Shown here piece by piece: positions 1-10,615 of a DNA stretch of 20,000 nt. Below the pieces are notes generated by a model. That model was not told where the DNA came from and searched no databases. It saw only the letters and a program-made list of their open reading frames with translations. Numbering within the stretch: position 1 is the stretch's first letter; every line of letters begins with the position of its first letter. The stretch lies in assembly GCA_016946835.1 (NCBI GenBank), contig JACVTC010000020.1, positions 1,000,001 to 1,020,000 on the forward strand, in the 5' to 3' direction. Source of the DNA: Neocallimastix lanati (nom. inval.) (lineage: Eukaryota > Neocallimastigomycota > Neocallimastigomycetes > Neocallimastigales > Neocallimastigaceae). A program made the translations under genes and the position numbers.

Positions 1-344
1 TAATTTATATATAAATATATATATATATACATATTTTTTTTTTGTTAAGAGAATACATTTCCATTGTTTTTATTTATTAATTATTGAATAAATAAAAAAA
101 AAAATTATATATATATATATTAATATTAATGTATTGTATACATTAAAGTTAAAACATACATTATAAATTTTTTAAACATACATTATAAATTTTAAGATAA
201 AAAATGTATCAAATAAAAAAAATTAAAAAAAATAGATCTAGATTTATATTAAAAATAAAATTTAATAAAAGAATAAAATAAAGTTAATGTTATGTTAATA
301 CAATGAATATATATATAATAAAGTGAAAAATTTAAAAAAGTTGA
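1..344. other. A/T-rich intergenic DNA, no gene seen
   Basis: Almost pure A/T sequence with short (TA)n runs and small A or T homopolymers. I see no stop-free frame with protein-like composition and no RNA-like fold. It looks like ordinary intergenic DNA of this genome. Confidence 0.6.
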
Positions 345-441
345 TGATGATATTAGGATTAGCGATCTTTTTCTGCCAAAAAAAAAAAAAAAGTTAACAT
401 CTGTAAAGTTAGATCCTGTGGAGACCACTAAACTTTTTTCC

Positions 442-475
442 TTGAACCAAGAGAAATTTTTATTAGTTGGTTCAA
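442..475. other. Inverted repeat, 9-bp perfect stem
   Basis: TTGAACCAA at 442-450 is the exact reverse complement of TTGGTTCAA at 467-475, separated by 16 bases. The stem contains G-C pairs, unusual in this A/T background. The right arm superficially resembles a tRNA T-arm, but no other tRNA arms are present. Role unknown. Confidence 0.5.
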
Positions 476-556
476 TTTCCGTAGATTTATTGTGTATAAA
501 ATAAATAATTATATTACTATTTGTGTTAAGATATACGAGGAGGACTAATAAATAGA

Positions 557-558
<2 letters not shown>

Positions 559-592
<34 letters not shown>
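559..592. repeat. Poly-T tract, 34 nt
   Basis: An uninterrupted run of 34 T on the plus strand, one of nine plus-strand T tracts of 28 nt or more in this window. No A tract reaches that length. It could be a retroposed poly(A) tail read on the other strand, a slippage-expanded homopolymer or a nucleosome-excluding element. Confidence 0.9.
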
Positions 593-595
<3 letters not shown>

Positions 596-762
596 AACAT
601 ATCGATTTGTTATTAACTTTTTTTGGTTGTAAAAGTTTTTTTTTTTTTTTTACTATACCAATCAAAAAGAATAATTCAAGAAAGGTACTAATGACTGGTA
701 AGGTAATCCGCAAGACTAACTATATATGGAACATTAGATCCAAAACTCTATAATTTATGATA

Positions 763-763
<1 letters not shown>

Positions 764-822
<59 letters not shown>
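764..822. repeat. (TAA)n trinucleotide microsatellite
   Basis: About 20 near-perfect TAA/ATA/AAT units in tandem. The minus-strand reading gives a poly-Tyr run inside a spurious frame, so no protein is called here. It is followed by A-rich sequence. Confidence 0.9.
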
Positions 823-824
<2 letters not shown>

Positions 825-1594
825 TAAATATAAAAAACAAAAAAAAAAAAAAAAAAGCAATAAAATAAAAATAACAATGAAAAAAGGGACTAAAATTTGA
901 TTTTTTTTTTTTTTTAAATGGTAGCAATAAAATTTGATTCTAGAGTTTAATTGATGGTTAAAAACATATAAAAAAGAAAAAAATATAAATATATTTATTA
1001 ATTTTCTATAGTTCATAATTTTTATTTTACTTTATATATATATATATTTTTTTTAATATTTGCCCAAAAATTTATTATTATTATTTATTACTATTATTTA
1101 AATTTTTATAAATATTGTTTTTTCTCTTTCATACTTTCTTTTTCTTTCTTTCTTTTATTCTTATTTATTTTTTTAAAAAACCATATACACTATAATCCAT
1201 AATTTTATTTTATTTATTATCTACACGAACACATAAAAAAAATTACTATTATTCTCCTTTATTAAAGAGGAATTTTTTTTTTTTTTTAAATAAAAACTTT
1301 ATTAGTTAATAAATAATTCTTTTAATAATATTTAATAATAATATATTAAAATTTATATAATTTATTTAATATTTATATAGTAAATAAATTACAAAATTTT
1401 ATATAAAATCATTTTTATATAAGATATTTATGTTATTTAAAAAACTTATAATGTTAGTGCTTAAAAATTTATTATAAATTTAATTTTAAATGATAGATAA
1501 GTATTATTAATTTTTTTTTAAAAAAAGTTAATTGAATGTTTTTAAGTTAGTTTTTTTAAATTTAGATTAATTATTGAGTTAAATTTCGTTAAAT
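823..1594. other. A/T-rich intergenic DNA downstream of the GPI-protein gene
   Basis: Composed of A and T homopolymers and short (TA)n. It holds the 3' flank of the minus-strand gene that ends at 1595. Polyadenylation signals cannot be singled out because AATAAA-like strings are everywhere. No gene is seen. Confidence 0.6.
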
Positions 1595-2425
1595 TTAGAA
1601 AAATAAAGTAGCAATAACAGCTACAACAGCGACGAAAGAAGTAGCGATGGTCTTTTCAGTACCATTACTTTCTTGAGCAACGTTTGGTCCTTGATTACCA
1701 TTGTTAGCGGTGTTGGCATTGTTAGCAACATTACCATTAACAGTATTGTTACCATTGGCGATTGGGTTAGAACCATTGGCATTGTTGATAACAGTAGCAT
1801 TGTTAGCGTTAGCATTAGCATTGTTAGCATTAGCATTGTTAGTGTTAGCATTGTTAGTGTTAGCATTAGCATTGTTAGTGTTAGCATTTTCATTATTAGC
1901 ACTGTTAGAATCATTGTTGTTATCACTGTTATTACCATTATTGTTGTTTTGGTTACCATTGTTATCATTACTGTTGTTTTGGTTACCATTGTTGTTACCA
2001 TTATTGTTGCCTTGGTTACCGTTGTTGTTTTGGTTATCGGATTTGCCTTCACGCTTTCCACCATTAATGGTGAAGAGGTGAGAGTAAGAACCATTAACAT
2101 CACCGAATCTAAGGAAGTATTCTTCAACAGATGGTGGGAATTGATCAACTTCGAGCTTACTTAAATCGAATTCGGTAGTATCCTTGGTGACATCATCTAC
2201 AGTGACAGAAGCAACTGGTTTACCTCTGAACTTTTCTGGATCAACACCATCGGTAAAGAAAAGATGTAAATCTTGTTTACCTTCATCACTTCCACTGTGC
2301 TTCCAGTTAACAGTGTTTTTCTTACCGAATTCCCAGACAGTACCGTTGACTGGATTAGTAATCTTAAGCTTAGCAGAAACAGCTAATAATAAAGTAGAAA
2401 ATAAAGCTAATTGTTCGAATCTCAT
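1595..2425 (-). CDS. Secreted Kre9/KNH-like GPI-anchored protein with Asn-rich linker
   Basis: Predicted 276-aa protein in one exon. Residues 1-18 (MRFEQLALFSTLLLAVSA) form a classic signal peptide, with cleavage probable after Ala18. Residues 19-121 match the fold style of the fungal Kre9/KNH-like Ser/Thr-rich GPI-anchored family: it opens LKITNPVNGTVWEFGKKNTV and has beta-strand patterns ending in YFLRFGDVNGSYSHLFTI. Residues 131-245 are a low-complexity linker made mainly of Asn with Gly, Ala, Ser and Thr, carrying several N-x-S/T sequons. The C-terminus (ESNGTEK then a hydrophobic tail at 259-276) looks like a GPI-attachment signal. I infer a cell-surface or wall protein; the exact role (beta-glucan assembly in Kre9) is not shown by sequence. 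I chose the ATG at 2425, with A at -3; an in-frame TTG at 2446 would only add seven residues that spoil the signal peptide. No intron is needed. Confidence 0.85.
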   Translation of the reverse strand: MRFEQLALFSTLLLAVSAKLKITNPVNGTVWEFGKKNTVNWKHSGSDEGKQDLHLFFTDGVDPEKFRGKPVASVTVDDVTKDTTEFDLSKLEVDQFPPSVEEYFLRFGDVNGSYSHLFTINGGKREGKSDNQNNNGNQGNNNGNNNGNQNNSNDNNGNQNNNNGNNSDNNNDSNSANNENANTNNANANTNNANTNNANANNANANANNATVINNANGSNPIANGNNTVNGNVANNANTANNGNQGPNVAQESNGTEKTIATSFVAVVAVIATLFF

Positions 2426-3600
2426 TTTAATATATGTATTTAACAAAATAAAGCTTAAATATGATTATGTAATTTAAAATGCGTAAATAATAAAAAATGC
2501 TTGGTATATATTATATAAAAATAAAATCTTTTTAAAAAAATTTATATTTTTATAATAAAATATATTTTTTGTTTATAAATTAATTTATTAAATAGATAAT
2601 CTATAAATTCAAAAAAAAATAAATAAATGTTAAGATTTTTTTTTTTTTTTTTCGAGGAAAACATTTAGTTTTTATATTCTTTTTTTTTTTTTTATTATTA
2701 TTATTTTATTTTTTATTTTATTTTATTTTATATTTTTTTTTATTTTATTTGTTATAAAATATTATTTTTATTCTAATTTAAATATTCAAATAAATATAAA
2801 TAAATATAAACAGATAGTATATAAGCATCTTTTTATATATATATTATTTAATTCATTTATATCTAAATAGAATTATTAATATTTGTTTACTAATATTTAT
2901 AATATTTATATAATATATTTAAAAATTATTTATTGATAAGAAATAAATATATAAATATATATAAATATATAAATATTTATAAAATGTATGAGTTGATATA
3001 AAAAGTTTAAATATTAATAAAAAAAAATATTTATATGACTAATTAAATTAAAATGAAAAACGATACAAATAAAAAAAATTTTTTTTTTTTCAATTATACT
3101 TTTCATCCCAGGTATTTTTAATATATAATATATTATAAATATAAATCAATAATATATAAATATATATTGTTATTAAATAGAATAAATGAATATATATTAA
3201 TAATAAATAAATGAATTATATAATAATGGATTTATTAATTATCAATAATTATCTTTATAAATATAATAAATATATTAATAATTATATTGTATAATAAAAA
3301 AAATGTTAAAAAGAAAAATTCAACTATTAAATTTATAATATAGAACTATATATATTGAAATATATTTAAATTATGTAATTATATATATTATAATTAAATG
3401 TTTATATATATTGAAGTCGAAATTTTATTTTTTTTTTAATTTTAAAAGTTATTATTTTATTTGCATATATATAAAATATGAATTCCAATTAAATATAAAA
3501 TAAATTATTAATATATAGAAGTGTAAAATACATTGCCTCATTTTAATATATTTAATGTAATATAATGAATGAAAGCAAAACAAATTAAATTTACATTTTT
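2426..3600. other. A/T-rich intergenic DNA, upstream flank of the GPI-protein gene
   Basis: The 5' flank of the minus-strand gene starting at 2425. It carries medium T tracts (near 2635-2652 and 2680-2691) that are A tracts on the gene's strand, and A-rich upstream DNA is common at promoters in such genomes. Beyond that there are only (TA)n-like runs. I cannot define a TATA box because such strings are everywhere. No gene is seen. Confidence 0.5.
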
Positions 3601-3820
3601 ATTTAAAAAAAACAAAAAAAAAAAAAAAAAAAAAAAAACAGAAAAGCAGAAAAATAAATAATACTTTGAAAGTAACTTGCTTTCCTTTTTACCACAACCA
3701 GTTTGTAAGCGCTCTCAATGTTTTACACATACAGAGAGAAGATCATTTACTAATTAAAAGTATCTAATATTTATTTTTTTATGTAATAAAATAGCGATCC
3801 AATATAATGATAAATAGCAT

Positions 3821-3865
<45 letters not shown>

Positions 3866-4300
3866 TAGATTTATGTTTTATTTAATTATTAACAACCTGT
3901 TATGGCTGGTATGGTTTACAATCATTTCATATATTACAATATATTATTGTTATAAAATATTATTTATTAGTTAAATAATAATGAATATTAACTAATAGCA
4001 GTTCTTATTCTATTTTTATGTAATAAAAAAGTTTGAATTCATTAATTATTAGATTAGTAATAATTAATAATTAATAGCTAATAATTAATAATAGTATTTT
4101 CTATTTTCTTTCATATTGGAATTAAAACAGTAAATGCCATGTCTCTACTTATTCTAAAACAAAAGTAGAAAAAAATAGAATCGTACAGCTTATAATTTAT
4201 TTTATGAAAGAATTCTTCTTCTCTTGGCTGGATTTCTTTTTTTCTTTTTCTTTTTTTTTTTTTTTTTTGTTTATTTTTCAAAAGTTTATTATTTTTTTAT
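3601..4300. other. Intergenic DNA with homopolymers and two short less A/T-biased patches
   Basis: It contains an A25 tract (3614-3638) and a T35 tract (3824-3858). The patch 3660-3755 has mixed composition and short minus-strand peptides (such as CKTLRALTNWLW) but stops in every frame. The patch 4111-4250, read on the minus strand, gives about 45 stop-free codons just after a poly-A run (EIQPREEEFFHKINYKLYDS ... FRISRDMAFTVLIPI, then TGA at 4113-4111). No start codon precedes it and I recognise no family. It may be a relic or chance. Confidence 0.25.
3824..3858. repeat. Poly-T tract, 35 nt
   Basis: An uninterrupted T run followed directly by A6. It is the first of four long T tracts within 2.6 kb (3824, 4973, 5462, 6408). 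Confidence 0.9.
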
Positions 4301-4970
4301 ATAATATTTATATATAATTAACAAACAATTATTAATTATTAATTATTAATTATAATTATAATTATGTATTATAAATAAGTAAATAGTAGATTTCATAATA
4401 GTTTTATTCGATGTTGATTTTACACCAATAAGAATTTACATTACATAAAATGTGGAAAATACATTTGTATTGTAAATGAAATTGAATAAATAAATAAATA
4501 AATAAATAAATATAAATATGTATTTAGATAAATACGAAATTAAATTAAATACATAATTAAATAAATCAATATTAATGCATAACTAAATACAAAATTAAAT
4601 GTAAATAATTCATATATAATGATTACTTTTAAGTAAAATAATTATATAAAGTTCAATGAAGTAAAATTTTTTTGCTCACTTTCCTTATTATTATTATTAT
4701 TTTTTTTTATATTTTGGTCCAGTAATGTGAACAAATAATATGTATTATAAATTTTAATCTATATCAAACGTAAATATTTTTTCTTCCAATTATTCAATAT
4801 TACTAACTACAATGAAAATAAATTTTATATTAAACTAAAAATAGACAATAATGTATAATAATATAAAGAATATATACATTAATTGGAATAAATATAATGA
4901 AGAATATGCAATATACTGAAGATAGTATTATAATAATATTAAGCTTTAGTAAAGCTATCAATAAATATAA

Positions 4971-4972
<2 letters not shown>

Positions 4973-5008
<36 letters not shown>
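4973..5008. repeat. Poly-T tract, 36 nt
   Basis: An uninterrupted T run followed directly by an A tract, the same T-then-A junction as at 3858. Confidence 0.9.
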
Positions 5009-5015
<7 letters not shown>

Positions 5016-5135
5016 AGAATTTATAGATATAACATAGTTTCATTTAAGAGGATAAAAGTTTTCTTTTACCATAATCTTATTTAATTAGTTTAATTACTTT
5101 AAATTCTTAAAGATTTTGCTGCTTTCTTTAGTTGT

Positions 5136-5160
5136 AAAAAAAAAAAAAAAAAAAAAAAAA
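5136..5160. repeat. Poly-A tract, 25 nt
   Basis: Uninterrupted A run. With 3614-3638 (25 nt) and 13892-13918 (27 nt) it is among the longest plus-strand A runs; all are shorter than the long T runs. Confidence 0.85.
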
Positions 5161-5459
5161 TTAATTACTGATTAAAGAAAGTTTTTATTATATTTTTCTG
5201 TAAATTTTAAGGTTAAAATTGAATAGGATTTTAAAAAAAATTCATTTATTAACTTTTATAAATGGCTGAAAATAAAGTATCTATACAAAATTTAAAAAAA
5301 TAAAAAATTAATAAATTCTCTCTTTTTTTTTTTTTTATTTTTTATATACTATTAAAGGTATCATATGTATTATAAGAAGTATTTATATAATTATTAGTAA
5401 ATTAAAAGAAATATGTGTTTTAATTTAAAAACAATTATTAATTCGTAAAATAATTAAAA

Positions 5460-5461
<2 letters not shown>

Positions 5462-5494
<33 letters not shown>
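5462..5494. repeat. Poly-T tract, 33 nt
   Basis: Uninterrupted T run, followed by a short less A/T-biased patch (about 5495-5545) that shows no gene. Confidence 0.9.
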
Positions 5495-5495
<1 letters not shown>

Positions 5496-5545
5496 AATTT
5501 TGGCTTTTGCTTTTGTTGACGTTACTGTTATAGATGATCTACTAT

Positions 5546-6405
5546 TTAATTAATATAAAAATATAATATAAGCCTTCAATATTTACTTTATTCATTTATA
5601 TATATATATTAAATAATTGTTTATTGCTATGAATAATATAATAATTTTAGAAAATAAAAAAAAATCATTAAAATACTATTTTATTTATCTAATAACATTT
5701 CTATGATTTAATGATGATAATGAACGTATTATTTAATTAATAAACAAATAAATGATTATAAATTATTGGTAAAAAAAAAATATAAAATAAAATATCTTTG
5801 GTAATTAATATATAAATGGATTAAACAATTAATAATTAGATAAATAATATAAATTAATAATTTTTTATTGTCTAAAAATTTAAAAAAAAAACCAAGGTTT
5901 AAAAATTTTAAAATTTAATTAAAATTTTAAATATATATTATTTTATAATAGCTGAATTATAATTAATAATTAAATTTATTGTTTTTCTAAATAAAAAAGA
6001 AATATTAAGTACAAAAAGTATTTTTATAAAGTTAAGAAAAATTATACACAAAAAAAAAATTGTATTTTTAAAAAGATTATATGTATTTTCAAATTAATTT
6101 ATTATAACTTTTTTCCTATGTTATTTAATAGAAAAAAAATATTAATAAATATTAATAAAATTTCAATTTTTTTTAAATAAAAATAATATAATAAATAATT
6201 TAAATAAGACATTATTAGCTTATTATTAATCCATACTTATATATAATATATTAATTTAATCTCGTAAAAAAAATAGCCATCATATAATTTTAATAAATGA
6301 TTAAATGATTTTTTTTTATAACAATATATATATATATATATATATACATATATAGGTTGTTATGACTTCCATAGAAAAGCAGGTTATCTTCAAATTCTTT
6401 CACTT

Positions 6406-6407
<2 letters not shown>
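5546..6407. other. A/T-rich intergenic DNA, no gene seen
   Basis: Short A/T homopolymers, and a (TA)n tract near 6323-6346 followed by a mixed-composition patch (6353-6405) too short to interpret. No supported coding frame on either strand. Confidence 0.55.

Positions 6408-6449
<42 letters not shown>
6408..6449. repeat. Poly-T tract, 42 nt (longest in window)
   Basis: The longest homopolymer of the window: 42 uninterrupted T on the plus strand. Confidence 0.9.
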
Positions 6450-6451
<2 letters not shown>

Positions 6452-6860
6452 TTCTTGCTTAACTTTAAATAAATAAAAAATTATATTCCATAATTATAAT
6501 TTAAAAGTAAAGTATACTAATAAAAAATTGCAACTTTTTTTTTTATACATTTTAATACTTGTATTGATTATGAAGTGCTGTCTATAAATTTTATAGTTGG
6601 TATGAAACTCTTCAATTCAAAACAAATTTCAACTTAAAAATTATATAAATTTCTTTCATCTTTCATCTTTCATCTTTTATTCTTCTTTTTTCTTTAGTTT
6701 TCATTAGAACTTTTTTTAATGAAACTTTAAATGAATTCTATATTAACCATATTATATATTTTGTGGTTATATTATATTACAATTGTAAATGTTTTCTAAA
6801 AAAAAAAAATTCCACAATTAATGAAGATTGAAATTTCAAATTAATTCTTTTTTATTCTAT
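6450..6860. other. Intergenic DNA, no gene seen
   Basis: Slightly mixed sequence with three tandem TTTCATC heptamers at 6654-6674. Open frames are short and lack protein-like composition. Confidence 0.5.
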
Positions 6861-7619
6861 TTATATTATTTATTATTATTTATTTATTATTATTTATTTA
6901 TTATTATTTATTTATTATTATTTATTTACTATTTACTATTTACTATTTACTATTTATTATTTACTATTTATTATTCAATTATTTAATTATTTATTATTTG
7001 TTATTCAATTATTTATTATTTAATTATTTACTATTTACTATTTATTATTCAATTATTTAATTATTTATTATTTATTATTTATTATTTGTTATTCAATTAT
7101 TTATTATTTAATTATTTATTATTTATTATTTATTATTCAATTATTTATTATTTATTATTTATTATTTATTATTCAATTATTTATTATTTATTATTTATTG
7201 TTCAATTATTTATTATTTATTATTTGTTATTTATTATTTATTATTCAATTATTTATTATTTATTATTTATTATTTATTATTTATTATTCAATTATTTATT
7301 ATTTTATTTATTATTCAATTATTTATTATTTATTATTTATTATTCAATTATTTATTATTTATTATTTATTGTTCAATTATTTATTGTTCAATTATTTATT
7401 ATTTATTATTTATTATTTATTATTTATTATTTATTATTTATTATTTATTATTCAATTATCAATTATTTATTATTTATTATTTATTATTTATTATTTATTA
7501 TTTATTATTTATTATTCAATTATCAATTATTTATTATTTATTATTTATTATTTATTATTTATTATTTATTATTTATTATTTATTATTTATTGTTTATTAT
7601 TTATTATTTATTATTTATA
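6861..7619. repeat. Satellite of TTATTTA-type heptamers with ATTCAATT interruptions
   Basis: About 760 bp built almost wholly from 7-mers of the type TTATTTA, with variants such as TTACTAT and TTGTTAT. Blocks of a few heptamers are punctuated by ATTCAATTA elements that recur through most of the array. The 5' edge (6861-6930) is more irregular, with ATT triplets. Because 7 is not a multiple of 3 and the unit contains no TAA or TGA in this orientation, long plus-strand frames reading repeats of L-L-F-I-I-Y-Y arise. I regard those as artefacts of the repeat and not proteins. Confidence 0.9.
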
Positions 7620-9275
7620 ATTAGTTATATTATGAATTTACACACAATTTAATTTTTTCAAATATTGTAAAAAAAGATGGCTAAAGACTTCAAAAATTTT
7701 CAATTAATTACATAATATATATTTAATATATTAAAATATTTTTATTTAATCTAAAAAAAAAAATTTATTTAATCTGTAATCTAAATTAATAAATTTTAAT
7801 ATTTTTTAGATTCTTTTTTTTTTTTTTTTTTTATTTTTTTAAATTTATATATATTAAATTATATATAAATAATATATGGAGACCTGTTTATTAAATATAT
7901 TCATCCATAATCATGAAATTTATTTTCTACTTTAATTTATTGTATATCTAAATTAAATATTATATAATATTATATATATTGATATATATAAATATTTTAA
8001 ATAAACTTTTAACAACAATAATATTAACCATTTGTAACCATTTGTATAAATTAAACAAATATAAATATATATAAATATATATAAATATATAAAAATATAT
8101 AATATATATAAAATTTATATTCATAATAAAGTTAAAAAAAAATAATAAAATAAAATTAAAAAAATAAAAATAAAATAAAAAAAAGAGAAAATATATATAA
8201 TGTTACAGAATAAAATGAAAGGTATAATAAATAAATTACATATTGACATTTGTCCGATAAATAAAAAAAAAAACTTCATAAATAACTTTTTTTTTCTTAT
8301 TTTAAATAGATTAGTTTATCTTTTAATCATATTATTTTATAATAAGAATACCAACCATGCATTTAGAAATAATGAAAATATAAATATGAAGAAAAATTAC
8401 TTATATAATAAATAGTTTTATTATTGTTACAGATAATAACATATGTAGTTCTAAAAACCGAGAGAATCTCATACTTTTTAATAAATATTGATATATTAAA
8501 TGTCAAAATGACACTAGATATTATATATTTATTAAAAATAAATAATAACAATAGCTCTATGAATAACGTAAAAACAAATGTCTTCCTTTGAAGTATAGTG
8601 CATTTATCACTTAAAGGAATAAATAATAGCAATAAGTAATTTTATTTTTATTAAAAAAAAAATGAATTAATTGTATAGACAATTATAACATATTTATGAT
8701 CTTTTTTTTTTCCTTATTTAAATAGTATTAGTGATTATTTCATATAGTTTTTATTTTAATTCTTAATTTTATTTTTATTTTTACTTTATTTTATTTTTTA
8801 TTTTTATTTTTATTTATATTTTATTTTTTTTTTTGGTAATATAAAAACTATTATTTTTTATTATGGTTTAATATGTTTTCAATCCTTTGTATTATCATCA
8901 TCATTATTGTTTTTATTTTTTTATTTTATTATTAATTTTTTTATTGATTAAATTTTTTTTCTTTTTTTTTTTTTTTCAATTTTTTGGTACTTTTATAGTA
9001 TTTCATTTTACTGCATAAAAATGTTAACCTTAAATCAAACCATAAAAATCTTAATTTTAAATTAAAATAAAAAGGAAAAAAAAAAGAAATAAAAAAAAAA
9101 AAAAAATTAATATTGGAAAAATAATAAAAATTTAAATCTTAAATACTTTATTTTTGATTTTATTTATTAGTGTTAATTGTATTATTAATATTTACATAAT
9201 ATATTACAATTAAATTATACGCAATGCTATCATAATTTATATGAATTGATAAACATATAACTTTATGTATATATA

Positions 9276-9279
<4 letters not shown>
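7620..9279. other. A/T-rich intergenic DNA, no supported gene
   Basis: Mostly A/T homopolymers and (TA)n. The patch 8400-8640 is less biased, but both strands carry only short frames. A 71-codon plus-strand frame at 8200-8415 is Asn/Lys/Ile/Phe-rich, as expected by chance in this DNA. A T-rich stretch (8700-9000) contains TTTTA-type pentamers. Confidence 0.5.
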
Positions 9280-9306
<27 letters not shown>

Positions 9307-9307
9307 T
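9280..9307. repeat. Poly-T tract, 28 nt
   Basis: Uninterrupted T run. Confidence 0.9.
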
Positions 9308-9576
9308 GTAAAATCTATGTAATTTAATGATAGTTTTTTTTTAATATTTATTTAGTAAATAATAACTATTTTAAGAAAATCAAATTTAGAGATAAACATA
9401 TAATAGTATAATAATTGATATTAATAAATATTTCAAGTATTTCTAACTTTATTATTTATCGCTTATTTCATTGGAAATAAAAATTTGAAGAAATATAATA
9501 TAGTATAATATAATAGAGTAAATAGTTTAATACAACTGCTAAAAGTTATTTTATTCTTGAGGTATTATAGATCATT

Positions 9577-9599
9577 TATATGTATATGATATACATATA
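9577..9599. other. Perfect palindrome, 11-bp arms around one base
   Basis: TATATGTATAT at 9577-9587 and ATATACATATA at 9589-9599 are exact reverse complements around a single G. In (TA)-rich DNA such palindromes occur by chance fairly easily, though this one contains a G/C pair in each arm. No function is assigned. Confidence 0.5.
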
Positions 9600-9857
9600 T
9601 CCATTTATATGACTTTTATTTTTTATTTTTCCAAAAAAAAAAAAAAAAAATTAATGTATTGTAATTGTATTTCTATTTTGTATTTTTAATTAATAAATTA
9701 TTTATATATTCTTATTATTATTATTATTCATATTCATATTTTTATTTTTAAAAAAATGAATCATTCTATTAAAAAAGAAAAAAACGTACCAGTTTTGTTT
9801 AATTAGATTAATTTTTATAATAATAATACGTTTTTTTTATTTTTATTTTATTAATAT

Positions 9858-9860
<3 letters not shown>

Positions 9861-9888
<28 letters not shown>
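9861..9888. repeat. Poly-T tract, 28 nt
   Basis: Uninterrupted T run ending in AG. It superficially resembles an intron 3' end, but no exon follows. Confidence 0.9.
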
Positions 9889-9891
<3 letters not shown>

Positions 9892-10615
9892 GATTTTATT
9901 ATCCTATCATAATCTATTTAACAGAAATAAATAAACCAATGGAATATAAGAATGGAACATCCATTATATATATTTTTTATTTAATTTAAATTTAATATTA
10001 TATTATTCCACTTTTATGTATGTATTTATTTATTTAAATTAATTAATTGCTGTTTTTCATCTTATAATACATTTTTTTTTTATTATAAATTTATATATTT
10101 TAATAAAAAAAAATATATATATGAATATACTAAATAATTTTTATTCTTATTAATATTATTTTATTTTATTTTTAAAAATTATAATTAAATAAAAATTATT
10201 ATTTTTAAGATTTAGTTTTTTTTTTTACTGAATATTAATAATTTTAAGATAAAAAAAATACCCCAATTTATATATCTCAATATTTTACAACTAAATAATA
10301 AAAATAATAATAATAATAAAAAAAAAAGTTATTTAGTAATAATAAGTAATAATATCTATTTAAAAGAAATAAATATTCTATTAAATAATTATTTTTTTTC
10401 TAATTTTTTTTCAAAGATTAATTATTTTATTTTATTTTATTTTATTTTTTTTTTTATTTTTTTTTTTTTATTTTTTTTTTAAAGAAAAAAAATAAGGCTA
10501 TTATTAACAGAATAGTATATAAAATATCATTAAAAATTTTATTATTGAAATTGCTAAAAAAGAAGATATACATATATATATAAATTTAATGAAATAAATT
10601 ATAAAATTAAAAATC
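9889..10615. other. A/T-rich 5' flank of the ankyrin-like gene
   Basis: Intergenic sequence with T tracts and TTTTA pentamers near 10425-10460, then an A-rich run and a (TA)n stretch (about 10567-10582) just before the ATG at 10616. The A/T-rich leader is compatible with a promoter and 5' UTR, but no element can be singled out. Confidence 0.45.

Larger units (their letters stand above)
345..715. other. Less A/T-biased island without an intact gene; possible coding relic
   Basis: This stretch has clearly more G and C than its surroundings but no ORF with a start codon. On the minus strand, a frame without stops can be read from about 555 to 345 (peptides such as STEIEPTNKNFSWFKEKS and LVVSTGSNFTDVN). 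A second open piece lies at about 713-600 (VLRITLPVISTFLELFF). Both are interrupted by A/T homopolymers that would shift the frame. I do not recognise a family. It could be an eroded exon or transposon relic, or simply unique intergenic DNA. A 9-bp inverted repeat lies inside it at 442-475. Confidence 0.25.

Noticed and set aside
442-490. tRNA-like T-arm (GGTTCAATTTCC)
   Set aside because: No matching acceptor, D-arm or anticodon stem; the sequence is explained by the simple 9-bp inverted repeat.
720-1016. 98-codon minus-strand frame with a poly-Tyr run
   Set aside because: It is produced by the (TAA)n microsatellite and A/T homopolymers; the rest is Phe/Ile/Lys-rich chance sequence.
1673-2164. 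Overlapping open frames on the plus and minus strands inside the GPI-protein gene
   Set aside because: They are shadows of the Asn-rich repeat in other frames (Val/Ile/Ser, Leu/Ala, Met/Thr-Leu repeats) with no signal of their own.
2426-2446. Seven-residue N-terminal extension starting at a TTG codon
   Set aside because: TTG is not a normal eukaryotic start, and the ATG at 2425 gives a clean signal peptide with A at -3.
6861-7619. Telomeric or subtelomeric repeat
   Set aside because: The unit has no G-rich strand, and the array lies inside unique DNA and does not end the sequence.
7086-7652. 188- and 140-codon plus-strand frames of Leu-Phe-Ile-Tyr repeats
   Set aside because: Direct translation of the heptamer satellite, which happens to lack stops in this direction.
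8200-8415. 71-codon plus-strand frame with an A-rich leader
   Set aside because: Its Asn/Lys/Ile/Leu/Phe composition is what chance gives at this A+T content; no recognisable motif or splice partner. A tiny lineage-specific gene cannot be excluded.
8363-8632. 89-codon minus-strand frame
   Set aside because: Hydrophobic Ile/Phe/Tyr-rich chance frame; it overlaps the 8200 frame on the other strand and shows no domain.
9861-9890. Intron acceptor (T28 followed by AG)
   Set aside because: No coding exon follows and no donor with an upstream exon is visible.
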